NCBI GenBank assembly: GCA_013339765.2
Contig: CM023449.1
Coordinates: 117,911,231-117,975,230 of the forward strand
Source of the DNA: Haemaphysalis longicornis
Lineage: Eukaryota > Arthropoda > Arachnida > Ixodida > Ixodidae
DNA length: 64,000 nucleotides
Reading direction: 5' to 3'
Translations under genes and position numbers: made by a program
In this document: piece after piece, positions 47,345 through 59,665 of the stretch
Layout of the letters: each line of letters opens with the position of its first letter
Position numbering within the stretch: the stretch's first letter is position 1
The notes under the pieces: generated by a model
What the model was told of the DNA's origin: nothing
What the model saw: only the letters and a program-made list of their open reading frames with translations
Database searches by the model: none

Positions 47345-48443
47345 CATGATACATAGACAAGATGTGGCTGGCAACTTGTGAAGGGAGGTAACTTCGTGCA
47401 ACCAAAGCCTGATTAGTCATGCTAATTCCTCCTATATTTCAATATGGTCTAACACCAGCTACCCCACTTCGGCAGAGCCAGTGGGGAACATTTCAACACT
47501 ACTGTCACTGTGTACTGCAGAACGAACATCCATCCCGCATTTAAAAACCCTGCATACGAAGCTGCATCGCGCAAAGTTGTTCTATGGCCACTGAATGTCC
47601 TCGCTGAATGTCAAGGAAGCGTCCTCACCGACGCGCTTTGGCGTCGTCTATCAGCGGATTCGTATGTATACAAGCGTTTACAGCAAGAACGGTAAATATA
47701 TTACTACGCCCTTCAAGCACATGTCGGCAAAATGCGATTACTTCGCCGCGTTCGCAGGATTGAGCCGCACAGTAGAGAACACAGTCGTAGCATACTAGCA
47801 GGAATGAACGCATCGTACGGCTTCTTCCACGTTTCGTCACCCCGTGACTACAGTTTACCTCAACACCAATTTATAACGCACGCCCTTAAAGAGCTTACAC
47901 TCTAAAAAGCGCTACAACCTTTCTGGTAACCTTGAGTGAATGTAAAAGCGTAGCCACCGCGCACATCACGTCGTAGCTAGCGCCGACTTCAATGCGAACG
48001 CGGTCGTCGACGCGGCTACGTGAACGTACCGCTGACAGCCTCAAGGAAAGTGTATTTGGGGGCTCTAGAACAACGTATTTAAATTTAGCCCATGTTTGCG
48101 AATAACAAATGATTCCTTGAGTGCTTTAGTTACATTGTCATTCAGAATGTGCCTAGCCAGTTATGTCCAACATACGGAGAGCGCACGGCGTTTGCAGTAC
48201 ACGGACAGGTATATAATTACCCGTCCCTCTTGACACCAGCCCTTAAAAAATATCTTACCTTTCGTTTATGACGCAAAAAGATGCAGAGGAGAAAGCAGCA
48301 GGTTTCGTTATCTACAAGAAATCGATGCTGGCTTGCGCTTTGAAACTCGTACACAACAGGCAAGTGGCTTCGGCTTGACGTGGCTTGACCAGTGTTGCTT
48401 TTGCCTTGCGCAAAATTAAATCAACTAAAATCCTCTGTTACAC
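47345..48443. other. Inner part of left arm, unassigned
   Basis: No protein domain recognised. The line acactctaaaaagcgctac at about 47898 looks like a transposon end, but its only partner is the mirror copy in the right arm (about 49031-49051). Confidence 0.4.
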
Positions 48444-48504
48444 AACTTTTATACTCTGTTACCTCCGCAAATAACAGATCACGAGCGGCTGTATTTAGCC
48501 GGTC
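48444..48504. other. 61-bp spacer at the palindrome centre
   Basis: This short unpaired stretch between the arms contains two further short inverted matches (ctgtta.. / ..taacag). The innermost 30 bases of each arm are visibly more diverged than the rest. Confidence 0.85.
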
Positions 48505-49605
48505 GTGTGACAGAGTTTTTTAGTTGAATTAAGTTTGCACAAGGCAAAAGCAACACTGGTCAAGCCACGTCAAGCCGAAGCCACTTGCCTGTTGTGTACG
48601 AGTTTCAAAGCGCAAGCCAGCATCGATTTCTTGTAGATAACGAAACCTGCTGCTTTCTCCTCGGCATCTTTTTGCGTCATAAACGAAAGGTAAGATATTT
48701 TTTAAGGGCTGGTGTCAAGAGGGACGGGTAATTATATACCTGTCCGTGTACTGCAAACGCCGTGCGCTCTCCGTATGTTGGACATAACTGGCTAGGCACA
48801 TTCTGAATGACAATGTAACTAAAGCACTCAAGGAATCATTTGTTATTCGCAAACATGGGCTAAATTTAAATACGTTGTTCTAGAGCCCCCAAATACACTT
48901 TCCTTGAGGCTGTCAGCGGTACGTTCACGTAGCCGCGTCGACGACCGCGTTCGCATTGAAGTCGGCGCTAGCTACGACGTGATGTGCGCGGTGGCTACGC
49001 TTTTACATTCACTCAAGGTTACCAGAAAGGTTGTAGCGCTTTTTAGAGTGTAAGCTCTTTAAGGGCGTGCGTTATAAATTGGTGTTGATGTAAACTGTAG
49101 TCACGGGGTGACGAAACGCGGAAGAAGCCGTACGATGCGTTCATTCCTGCTAGTATGCTACGACTGTGTTCTCTACTGTGCGGCTCAATCCTGCGAACGC
49201 GGCGAAGTAATCGCATTTTGCCGACATGTGCTTGAAGGGCGTAGTAATATATTTACCGTTCTTGCTGTAAACGCTTGTATACATACGAATCCGCTGATAG
49301 ACGACGCCAAAGCGCGTCGGTGAGGACGCTTCCTTGACATTCAGCGAGGACATTCAGTGGCCATAGAACAACTTTGCGCGATGCAGCTTCGTATGCAGGG
49401 TTTTTAAATGCGCGATGGATGTTCGTTCTGCAGTACACAGTGACAGTAGTGTTGAAATGTTCCCCACTGGCTCTGCCGAAGTGGGGTAGCTGGTGTTAGA
49501 CCATATTGAAATATAGGAGGAATTAGCATGACTAATCAGGCTTTGGTTGCACGAAGTTACCTCCCTTCACAAGTTGCCAGCCACATCTTGTCTATGTATC
49601 ATGTA
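48505..49605. other. Inner part of right arm, unassigned
   Basis: Mirror of 47343-48443. No domain seen. Confidence 0.4.
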
Positions 49606-50841
49606 CAGTGAAATCTCGTTGATACGTTTTTCAGGGGAACCGGGAAATAAAAAGCATTATGTGAAAATCGTATTATCCAAAGAGTTTGTTAAAAAAAAGG
49701 AGAAAAATCTGCATTCTCCGTCAGCAACTCAATTTTATTGAGCAACAGTGGAGTAGCTGGTAAATTTGTGCTGCACTTTCTTTTCGAAGTCTGGGAGAAA
49801 ATTCTCCGGAAATGTAAAAATAAAAAAAAAAGCTGCTGGTATTTTTCACTTGGGCGGATGCTGTTCTGTATGACACTTCACGTTGTGCCTTGAATTGGTG
49901 AAGCCAGCCACCAGACGCTTTGGAGTCCTCAATGCCCAAGGAGAGCGCAGTGTTGTCAACTTTTTCGCGTAGTACTGACCTATCGGCGTTCATCCTGCCG
50001 CTCTAACTTCCTCCCACCATGTGAGCAGGATGTCTTCCATTTGGTCATGCTTCGCACCTTGTGCTTGTTTCGCATCAGGGCCGGAAACTTGCAGATTCTT
50101 TTGAAGTTCCTCTTGCTGACCGGCAATAGTGTTGAGCGTTGACACTGGCAAACCGAGCTTGTGTGCCAAATCCACGCATTTCCTCTTCGGGTTTTCTTCC
50201 AATTTCTGTACAATTTCCACTTTTTCTTTTTATACTGAGTGCCTTCCGTTTCCTCGACATTGCCACAAGCCTGGCAGCACACCCCGCACAGCAACAAGGC
50301 AGCCTAAGGAGAACAAGACTAGTCAAATAGAACAAGAACAAAAATAGCCTCATAAGCAACACCACCGAACACAGGAACAGCGCAGAAAGAGAACAAAGAA
50401 CGGAGCGGGAAGCACAGAGCATGGCGAGAAGTTGGGGAGGGAAGTCGCCGCCTGCCAAGAGCATTGGAACCTTCTTCCTCGATTATGATCAAACTGAGAA
50501 ACTCTGTGATTATGATATGTTTCACTAGATGGCACAGTGCCTCGCCTCACATATCATCCTCATTGAACAGAGCGCCCACGCCCGGCAGCAGTGTTTTTGT
50601 CGCAGAACCGGCGCTGCCATGCAGGTCATGGGTTGTTGACATGGGGTTTGAGCTAGTATACCGAAGAATAAATGTAAGGTTTCTAAAAATGGTCAAGGTT
50701 CACTTTCGTGGTCGTGCCATCCAATTTTTAGCAAAAATGTGATCGTATCAAATGCATGAAAATGCATTATTTCTAAGGGATTTTGGCTTGGAATGAAAAG
50801 AAAAACGTATTATGCAGAATTGTATCAATGAAATCCCACTG
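49606..50841 (-). mobile_element. Tigger/pogo DNA element (right arm)
   Basis: Mirror copy of the element at 46108-47342, with the same ends, TA flanks, frameshifts and missing DDE domain. Confidence 0.92.
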
Positions 50842-53800
50842 TATAAGGCCTTCCTTCATAATAGTTAAGTTTGCATAATCCATCTAGAAGCACTACGTCC
50901 CATCTTTTTCTCTGACCAACACGACTGGAGACACCCACAGACTGGAAGATGGTTCGACTGTATCCTTACTGAGCATTTTTTTTTTACCTTTTGGATGACG
51001 AGTCGTTCAGCAAGTGATACGCAATAGGGCCACCTGTACACTAGTGAAGCATCGTTGGTGTTGATATGATGGGTGACTGCAGAAGTTTGGGTTGGTGGAT
51101 GGTTGTCTAAGTCGAAGATGTCCTTGCAGGAATCCAGAAGACGAGGGAGATCGGCGGTATGATCCGGTGGGAGGTCTGAAGCAGCCACTGCCTTGATTGA
51201 TGGTGCTTGATGGGACGCCTGCACTGCAGGAGGTAAATCTGCAGGGGTGCTAGCATTCATGGCAGAAAGGGCACAGCATTGCAAGCGAAATCCCCTTGGG
51301 AAGGACTTGAGGTGTGAAACTGAAGTTGAAAAACTGAAAGGGAAGGCAGGTTTGGTTCTCTACCACAGTAATGATGATGTGTGGCAGAGTGACGTTTCAC
51401 AGAAGCAGTGTGTCTGTAATAGGGAAGACCATATAATAAGTTTCGGAACCACATACGGGTCCCTTGTTCACTACGTAAGACAAGCCGTCGTCGTCAATAT
51501 ATAGGCAGCACATGACGTAGAGAGCATGCGTAGACGGGAGGCAAAGTCCCATCCGTCCGGTTCATTGCGGCTGGCGTTGATTGGATAAAAAGTGACTCTA
51601 GCAGACGCCAAGATGATGTGTTCTTTTCCTTAGCTAAAATTGCGGTGTTCTCCCAGTCAATCTTGTGGGAATGTTTGTGCGCGTGCTCCGCAATGGCATT
51701 CGTCATGTGATTATGATTTCTTACATCACGTTGGTGCTCTTTCAGTCGTCGCGGAGCTCGCTGGTCGGTACATGGGCAATGCGCATGTCGTATTTTGAAA
51801 AGACGTGCGACAATGCTTCGCTTATTCCTGGGACGTAGGGGATGGCTGCGCGTGCTCGTAATGTCCTGTTGTTGGCCATTCTTGGCTGTAGTACCTTATT
51901 CTTGGTTCGGCAAATAAGTCGCTTAGGATAGCCATTGGCGATTAGTTCGCGGCGAATCGTTCCTAATTCACGTTTCAGTGCACTGTCATCTGAGCAGATG
52001 CGTACGGCGCGCTTTATCAAGGACGACACAACGGATGTCTTGTGGCCGAGAGGGTGGCAAGATTCAAAACTGGAGGTAACGACCCGTGTGTGTGGGCTTC
52101 CTGTACACTGAGAAGGAGAGAGCGCCCGCATCGCGGCGAACAAGAACATCCAAAAAAGGGAAGCATGTTGCCTTGCTCGAACTCCACGGTGAACTGTATA
52201 TGCACATTCTGGGCGTTGAGGCTGTCCAGAAGACATGGGACATCTTGCTTTTTTAAAATACAAAAACAGTCGTCGACATAGCGGCAGAAAAAACCTCGGT
52301 GCCGGTGTGAAGGTTGCCACTACCTTCCCCTCTAAAGCCTCCATAACTAGATTGGCCGTAGTAACTGATATGGACGCACCCATCGCCGTGCCATGGGTCT
52401 GCTGATAGGGGCTTCCCCCGTAAGAAAAATAGGTGTTGCTCAGACAAAACATAAGCAACTCACAGAGCTCGGGGACGTCAAAGGGAGTGCGATCGGGAAG
52501 ACTAATGTCCGCGTTTAGTGCTTCTTCGCACATGGCTACTGCCAGATCCACTGGGACACTAGTGAAAAGAGACTTGACGTCGAACGAAACCATGACGTCG
52601 TCTTCAGTTAGAGTTACGTCCTTCAGCTTCGAAACAAAAGAGGACGAGTTTCCGACGTGCGTGGGCGTCTTACCGGCTAGAGGGCTCAACACTTGGTGAA
52701 GGTAGCCTGATAGTCGGTAGAGCGGTGACCTCGAGAAGTCGACGATAGGCCGAAGAGGAACGCCAGGCTTGTGGATTTTAGGCAGACCGTAGATTGCCGG
52801 GGCTGAACCGTTCAGTGCACAGTAACCTGTAGTAGAGGCCCTTGTGGTGCGGAGGGACTAGCTTGAAAAGCCTGGTTAGCAGTTCTTGAAGCTTGGACTG
52901 TAACCTGCTAGTTGGGTCACGGGCTAGAGGAGCGTATGTCTGCTGGTCTTCGAGAAGGGCCAACATCTTCTTGTGGTAGTCACTGCTATCTAGCAAGACC
53001 GTGGCATTGCCTTTGTCAGCAGGAAGGATTGCGATACTGCTGTTATTCCGCAGGCTCCTGATGGCTTGCCTCTCCGCTACCGATAAATGCAGTCTTGCAC
53101 AATGTCTTCGCAAACCAGAGAGCACACCAATAGCACGGGTGCGCGCTTCTTGCCGTACTTCAGAGGGAAGCTGGCCGACCGCGCGTTCGACTGCACAAAT
53201 CACCTTTCCTGGCTCTGGGGGTGCTTCCGTGTTAAAATTCACACCACGGGACAAAACCTTAGCCTCCTCTTCGTTCGGTGTGTACGGAGATAGGTTGATG
53301 ACCTCTTGGGTGCATTGTGCACGTCCGGCCGGAGTGCTTGCAGTTTCCTCTCTTGCGACGTTCTATGACGGCCTTCTCCCATGCTAGCGGTGAAGTTTGC
53401 GTGCAGCTGCACATCTGGGAAGTCCTCAGGAATAAGATACTCAAGTTGCCGGCGTGCAAAGAAGGTTTGCTTCTCCAAAGCTCGTAGCTTCTGGCGGCAC
53501 TCAAGGATACGTGCTTGTAGTAGCTTCCGCTCGGCTTGTCGAACAATCTGGTGAGAAATAACTGTGAGAAACAGGTGGGCTTGATCACAGGGGCATGTAT
53601 GTTACAGCATTTGACAGCAAATGGACATAATCTGTGGAACGAGAACGGTGCTTTTGAGCATTTTTGGCAGAAGGAAATTCAAAAGAGAGAAGTCCCGCAG
53701 AACAGTCAATGAGAGCGGTTCGAGAAAAAATCGACGCCGAGGATAATGTCATGGGGGCATTTTTCAAGGACGGTGAAGAGAACGACACTATCGTGGTCGG

Positions 53801-55317
53801 CAATCCATATTCAGGCGGTACGCATTCCGGCAATTGAAGGTGTGCTCTCATTGGCAACTCGAACAAATGTTTGCATGGGTGGCGTCAGAACTTTGCGGAG
53901 ATGCCAGCGGAGGGTTAAGCTGATTACAGAGATGTGAGCATTTGTGTCAGTGAGAGCCTGGGCTGCAACACCATCAACAGTAACGTCTAGTAAATTGGGC
54001 TTAGACTCCTTGGTTAATAGAAGATCTGTCGTCCAGGTCACAGGTGCAGTATTACCTCCTTGAGCTGCATTGATTAGTCTTGTGGTGAGGCGAAGGCTTA
54101 GCGTGGCAATGTCGAAAGCTGTAGCGGGCCACATGCCCACCGTGACAGCAGTGGAAGCATATTGGCTTGTTTTCAGGAGTACTCCACTCTTCGGAATTTT
54201 GTGTCTGAAAATGGCGTGGGGCATATTGGTGGGGACCAGTTAAGACACGAGGAACAGTGAAAGCGTTTTTCGGGTGAGCTACAGAGCAAATGCGTGGAAT
54301 GGTGTGGCTTGCGAGCTCTTGCTGTATATCGCATGGATTAGGGAGATGGAAGGTGACGTTCATTCACGGGTCGGGGCTAGTAGGGCAGCCGTAGCCGTAG
54401 CCTCCAGCTCACGGCGTACTATTTTCATTAAGTCGTCGAACAAAGAAGGGCACATTCCAGTGGAGTGGTATACTCGTAATAGGATGTGGGAGCCGTGTTA
54501 GGCAGTCGAGTGAACTGTGGGGCAATACAGTGAGCTTTCGCTTGTTTCTTTCTTTCTTTATTTGGTACCCACAGCGCCTTTTGGCATTACAGTGGGGGGG
54601 AATGACAAAAAGAAATGCATCAACTAGTTACGTTGATAACCAAAGAAACATTTTCCAGAGGCTGCGAGGCCCTTTTCAAGATGTTTAAACGGTCTGCACT
54701 CTGTAATGATGCCGTCTGTGCTGGTGCAGTCCTTATAAACAAGCAGGTTGAAAGCGCCATCAGCAATTCCTTTCTGCACATGGCCTACTTTGCCAGTTTC
54801 TGACGTGTCGGCATCTATCTTGTGACACAGAGCAACACCATCCTGAATATAGGCGACGGATGACTCCATCGAGGTTTTGGCATGGGAAGAAAGTTCCTTC
54901 GCGGCTAGTTGGTGGCCAACAAGCTTTCCGAACAGCTCACGTAATGTCAATTTGCAGGTTTCCCAGCTTGTCAGGTCTGCTTCGTGTGTCTCAAACCAAC
55001 AATAGTCTGGCTGGGCCCTTGAGGTAAAATATTACGTTGGCCAGCCCCAAGGTTGCATCCCATCTGTTATGAGCGCTCGCACTCTCGTAGGTGCTTATCC
55101 AGTCATCAACGTCAGTGCCGCAGAAGGTGCTGCGGTCGCAGGGATGGGAGACGACCATAAGTGGCATAGTCGGCCAGAGGGCTCCATCGAGTGCCAAAAT
55201 TTCTGTGCCGACCTGGCGTCCACTGCGCAGCTCCGTGTTTGAGGTAGCAGATGTTGCAGTGCAAGAGGACCAGGATAGGGCACGCTGCGCAAGCCTCTTC
55301 ATCTTCACAGCGCGCAA
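50842..55317 (-). mobile_element. Ty3/gypsy fragment (right arm)
   Basis: Mirror copy: gag about 55317-54620, knuckle and protease about 54363-53590, RT start about 51560-50842. It has the same knuckle Cys-to-Ser change, DTNA protease site and LINE-tail interruption, so these lesions predate the arm duplication. Confidence 0.88.
51440..53585 (-). mobile_element. PLE-B (right arm), with private frameshift and lost 3' tip
   Basis: Same RT blocks and the same missing GIY-YIG core as the left copy. An extra base near 52812 breaks the RT frame here and not on the left, while the left arm's frameshift at 44827 is absent: the frame runs on through VVTSSFESCHPLGHKTSVV. The last 47 bp after the hairpin and gaaac are missing, joining PLE directly to gypsy sequence. 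Confidence 0.92.
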
Positions 55318-55329
55318 ATGAGGTTACTG

Positions 55330-56720
55330 TGCGCGCAGTAATCCAGGCTGGTGCTCTGCTTTCAGCATTGACGCTGAAACCTTTTCTACTCCCTTCCGGA
55401 TGAACAAGTTTTGGTCTCTGTGAAAGAAGTGTATCACCGTCTACAACGGCGAGGTTAAGTTTATGCAAAGTTGCGGGATTTCCGTGGAATCCTTTTTGGA
55501 GCTTCTGCGTTTCTACTTAGCATCAACTATTGTAGGATGGTGTGACAGTGTCTATGTGCAGAGATCTGGAATCTGTAGACGTTCTAAAGTTCCTCACCTT
55601 GTTAGTGACATTTCTTGGCTCATGTTGACCGTGTATTGGAACGTGACTTGGAGGGTTTGGCAATTAAAATTTTCATGTATGTTGACGATTACCTAGTACT
55701 TTGTGGAAACTATGACCCTACAAGAAAAATGGTGGACATTTTAAAAGCATTCAAACGTCACGCATTTAGGCTGACCTTTATGTCCAAGGCGCTAAACCAA
55801 AGAACAATCCAGTTTTTGGACCTGTTGTTAAAATTCGAGCAGAATCATGTATGTTGGCTCTATAGCCCACGATCGAAGAAGCCTTTACTGAACTCTTCAT
55901 CAGCACGTTCTAGGATTGCAAAATATGGGATTGTTGTCAACTGCCTCAGGTCAGCCATCTTGTTTTGTTTTCAGTCTTGTTTTCACCTAATTGAGTCTAG
56001 CTTTGGTGAACAGTTAGTTGGACCCAAAAATGCTGGCTACGGTGACGAAGTCATTGGGTCGGCCCATCTTCAGTTGTTGGATTTGGTGAAGAAAACTTGT
56101 CTCCTGCTTGTGATGTTGTGAAGGAAAAGATAGTTGTAATCTCGTACCTGCACGATGTATCTCACCGCTTGAAAGAAGTGGGGAGCAGATATAACATCAA
56201 TGTGGTGTTTTCAGCCAAAATTAAGTTAAACTGCAGCTGTCCCGCCATCGAAAAGAATATTAGTAATAAGGGCCGAGCAAACAGCTGTGGTGTGAAACAT
56301 GAGAAACAGGTTGTTCCTTGTAGATTAAACGTGGTTTATTGCATTCCTTTCAATTGTGGTCGCTTTGATGTTGGCCAGTTCACTGAGTGCCTTCTGGCCC
56401 TCTTCCCACCCATTGCAAAGATTGTGGTTGTACGCTTTTCCTTCATGATACAACGGTACTGTTCTCGCACGATGAACAAAAGGTGAGGGAAGTATAGTGG
56501 AAGCACATAAAATTCGAAAAATGTCTGACTCGTGTGTTAGCGCTCGTCTTTAGCACTTTTAGATGCAGAATTGGCGTATCTTGAAGAGAGCAGTACTTGA
56601 GAGCGTTTGTCTGTACAGTTGCTTATAGTGGGTTCATGTGTCATGTTTTTATCTTTTTTTATACCTTCGATGGCTTTATATTTGTCTCTTCAATAAAAAT
56701 TCAGTTTTGGTTCAGTGGTT
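55330..56720 (+). mobile_element. PLE-A fragment (right arm)
   Basis: Mirror copy of 40190-41575, with MYVDDYLVLC intact. A one-base loss near 55613 (relative to the left arm) breaks the frame between motifs B and C. Confidence 0.87.
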
Positions 56721-57384
56721 GTCCAGTGTTATCCTCCTTTTTGTCCCGTTATTTGTGCGCTGCGAAGATGAATCTGCACCAACTAGCCCGGTTTTCTACG
56801 CTACTTCAGTCCGCAACCACTATCAATGATGTTACGTGGCGCGGAGAAATTACAGGTTGTTTACAAACAAGTCCACAGCATTGGCTCAATGGTAAAGCGG
56901 TGCCAGAGTAGCGAACTGATCAACTTTGGTAACGTCATTTTTCGCTCGTGAGTCATTTAATTTGCATTCGTTCTCGTCGTCCAATGAGGATTACTGCACG
57001 GCAACACCTACATGGCACGTTCAAAGCATCAAACAGATGGGTATTTCAGATACTTGGCTCCTAACTTATGGTAATATTAAGGCGAAGCAGCAAGTACAAG
57101 GCGTGCAAGGCAGCAGCCTGACTTCTTCTGGCCATCGTTGTTGGTCTAAAGGAGCAACTAAGTATACTTGTGCATGAAGGATATGCTATCCAGGCATTGA
57201 CGATTTACAAAGTGACACTGTGTTTATTCAAAGAGGTCGTTCTTTAGCGCGTGTTGTTATAAGGTCTTTCCCACTTCTCTTGTTTTTAATAAAGTGCTGT
57301 TTTGCCGCTTTGCGCTGAAATCAGTTTTCAACTCTTGAGGATTTGTGCCTAGTCAAGTAATGGCTCCAACTTGTGCCTGAGCAG

Positions 57385-57540
57385 CAGCCGCAGTTCCTAA
57401 AGCATTGTGCAGCTGAGCCCAAGGACTTTTTTCTTTTCCTTTTTTTAGTGAAGGCAAAAAAAAAATCGAAAACGCCCGTGTGTGGAGATTTCAGTGCGAG
57501 TTAAGATAGCCAAATGTCAGGATTAACGTGAATCGAACCT
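57385..57540 (+). mobile_element. Decayed Ruka-type SINE (right arm)
   Basis: Mirror of the copy at 39357-39540; aaaacgcccgtgtg and the gattaac stretch mark the body. Confidence 0.58.
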
Positions 57541-57760
57541 AGCACTGTGTCACGCTTCATAGCCCAAGAGTGGCCTCGGCAACTACAACCCCCGAAATAG
57601 AATCTTTTTCCACTTTGTTTTTGCAGCAGTGGTGCGATGAGCGGGGCTCAGCCTAGTGCCCCCTCATATAATTCCTGACTGATAAACCGACCCAGTTGTC
57701 CTGTATGGCCATTGCGTGACAGCTGTTCTGTCAGATACACTGTAAGCACCTGCTTAGCTA

Positions 57761-57958
57761 TTGGGAAAGGCAGTGCAGTTTGTTAACGAGATCAGAGATC
57801 AAAGCAGTCTAGCTCAGAACTTTAATCCTACTAGTGTAAGCCATTATTTGGCCTTGTACAAATTCTCAAAAAAGTCAAAAATACCGTTTGGTGTGAAGGG
57901 ACTAAAGCAGGTTTTAGACACAAGACTGCATCAGCAAAGGATCTCTGGTGTCACGTAG
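57761..57958 (+). CDS. Possible coding fragment, unknown (right arm)
   Basis: Open frame with FNPTSVSHYLALYKFSKKSK and VKGLKQVLDTRL, ending in TAG at 57956-57958. No family recognised. The same peptide occurs in the left arm. Confidence 0.35.
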   Translation: MGKAVQFVNEIRDQSSLAQNFNPTSVSHYLALYKFSKKSKIPFGVKGLKQVLDTRLHQQRISGVT

Positions 57959-58138
57959 AAAAAAAATTCAGAATAAGCAGTTAGAATAGTTCAAAAGCAG
58001 GCTAAACTAACTTTTGTGTACATATTAATGTAGCCATATATGGGACAAAATACACCATCAATTGTGAATTTAGATTCACTTGACGTTTGCGGTGTGGTTG
58101 TAAAAGGAAGCGTTTATTTGTTTCTTTTGGTGTTGCAG

Positions 58139-58228
58139 GTGCTGACTGAGAAATTGTGGAAAGTTTTGAGCCAAGATGTTCCTGGCCTAAACCGTGATGG
58201 GCACGTAAAATGTTGTATGTATATTTGA
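58139..58228 (+). CDS. Possible terminal exon, unknown gene (right arm)
   Basis: The acceptor tttcttttggtgttgcag ends at 58138. Thirty codons including TGA follow (EKLWKVLSQDVPGLNRDG), and AATAAA lies at 58244-58249, 16 bp past the stop. The arrangement is that of a last exon, but no homology is recognised and no matching upstream exons could be joined. Confidence 0.38.
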   Translation: MLTEKLWKVLSQDVPGLNRDGHVKCCMYI

Positions 58229-58243
58229 GGTTATAAAGCATTT

Positions 58244-58249
58244 AATAAA
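58244..58249 (+). terminator. Polyadenylation signal candidate
   Basis: AATAAA shortly after the stop codon of the possible terminal exon. The mirror is TTTATT at 38649-38654. Confidence 0.4.
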
Positions 58250-59665
58250 GAATTTTCGAGCTTTGGGACTTGGTTTCTGCTGTTTCATATGCCCATACAT
58301 TGCAACATGTAATCTATATTCAAATCTGTAGTTTTATTAAAAAATTGTTTTCAGCAGACAGATTTACTATTCACTACGTCACTTTTTCATGATCAGTTCA
58401 TTAGCATGTGTTGCGGGTTTTTTTTTTTTTAGCAATTGATGCAGAACTAGCACACATACTAGGTAAATATTTATAAGGCTTAATGTTATGTTTCAGTTTT
58501 TCAGTCAATTTGAGAACCTGTATTTGCTGTAAACTTAAGTGCTTTTGTGATCACATGCCTTGAAGCATGCTCCAGCGTAAGAATACTGGATACCAAAGCC
58601 CCTTGTAGCTTGTTTTGGTCAGTGTGTGTGGACAAACGTAAGTCATCAGTGGAGGCTTCATAGTCCAACTCGCAAATAAATGTGGGTGCTAGCACCATTG
58701 GGGCTTGCAAGCAAAAAAGAAAAAGACCCGTGAACACACGATCGCGAAGAGGAGCCGGTGCAAAGGTAGTCCTGCGTGTCTAAATCTAAGAGGCGAAGAT
58801 CAGAGCAGGAGTATTTGACAGTTCTAATTCTGCCTGGGCAAAACTTTAGTGCCAACTGCCGTTTCGTCTGGGCGGAGCGCTAGATACGATAAAGAAAAAA
58901 ACAAAACAAGCAACCCGGTTGTTTGTGCGATCGCATAAAAAGCAGCAGGGCACAAAGTGCAACCATCGTGACAAGGTTGAAAGCAATCGTCAGAAAATCT
59001 GAGTACCAACATGTTCAAGGTGGGCTACAAGTGATTATACTTATCGCGTATTCCCAGCGTGACTTAGGCCCAACTTTATGGGGCATTAGGCTAAATTTCT
59101 ATTTGTCACACTCCAGGAATTCATTCATAATAAAGGTTGACTTTCACAGCGGCGGCCGATCACAGGGTGAACTGTGGATGCACGCTTGCGTAGCAACCGT
59201 TCACGCGACAATTTTCGAACGCTACACTGCGATTGCAAAACAGCACGGATGACAAAGTATTTAGGTAATATTACCTAGAACACTGTTGCAGCGTAAAACT
59301 TAATCAAACGACCCGGTTGAAGCACTTCGAAATGCACAGCGGGCGGTCATCACAAGGGGACGCGAAATCCAACACAGGCAGCAGTTGAAGCACTTTTAAC
59401 TTCGTTAAAATATCCAGATCTAGGAGTGTGGTTGAATCACAGCGCAGCCGTCCCAGAAGGCGAAATCCAACGCGCAATTGAAACACTTGCCGGTTGGCGC
59501 AAGCGAAAAGGGTGCACGCTTCGGTATTCACTGCCGGCCGGCCGCCGGGCCAAGAGCGGGGAGTGTGTGCGCCGGCAGAACAGCCCCGCAACCCTTCGCC
59601 TTTCCCTCTCGCACTCCTCCTTTTCTCCCTTTCGTGGGTGATGCATCGCCGAAACCGGAATACGC

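Larger units (their letters stand above)
37242..48443. repeat. Left arm of an 11.2-kb giant inverted repeat
   Basis: Position x in this arm pairs with about 96948 minus x in the right arm near the centre, drifting to about 96900-96907 at the outer end because of small indels. Similarity is continuous over the whole arm. Sampled stretches differ by about 1-2%, more at both the centre and the outer end. Every element described inside the arm has a mirror partner. Confidence 0.97.
48505..59665. repeat. Right arm of the giant inverted repeat
   Basis: Reverse complement of 37242-48443 with scattered substitutions, small indels, a missing 47-bp block (at 51439/51440) and a replaced ~20-bp block near 59490-59540. 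Similarity stops at 59665, inside sequence corresponding to the coding-like fragment at 37 kb. Confidence 0.97.

Noticed and set aside
47345..49605. A single large DNA transposon with ~1-kb terminal inverted repeats at the palindrome centre
   Set aside because: Similarity between arms continues far beyond the candidate ends (acactctaaaaa), no target duplication can be recognised apart from the mirror itself, and no transposase lies between.
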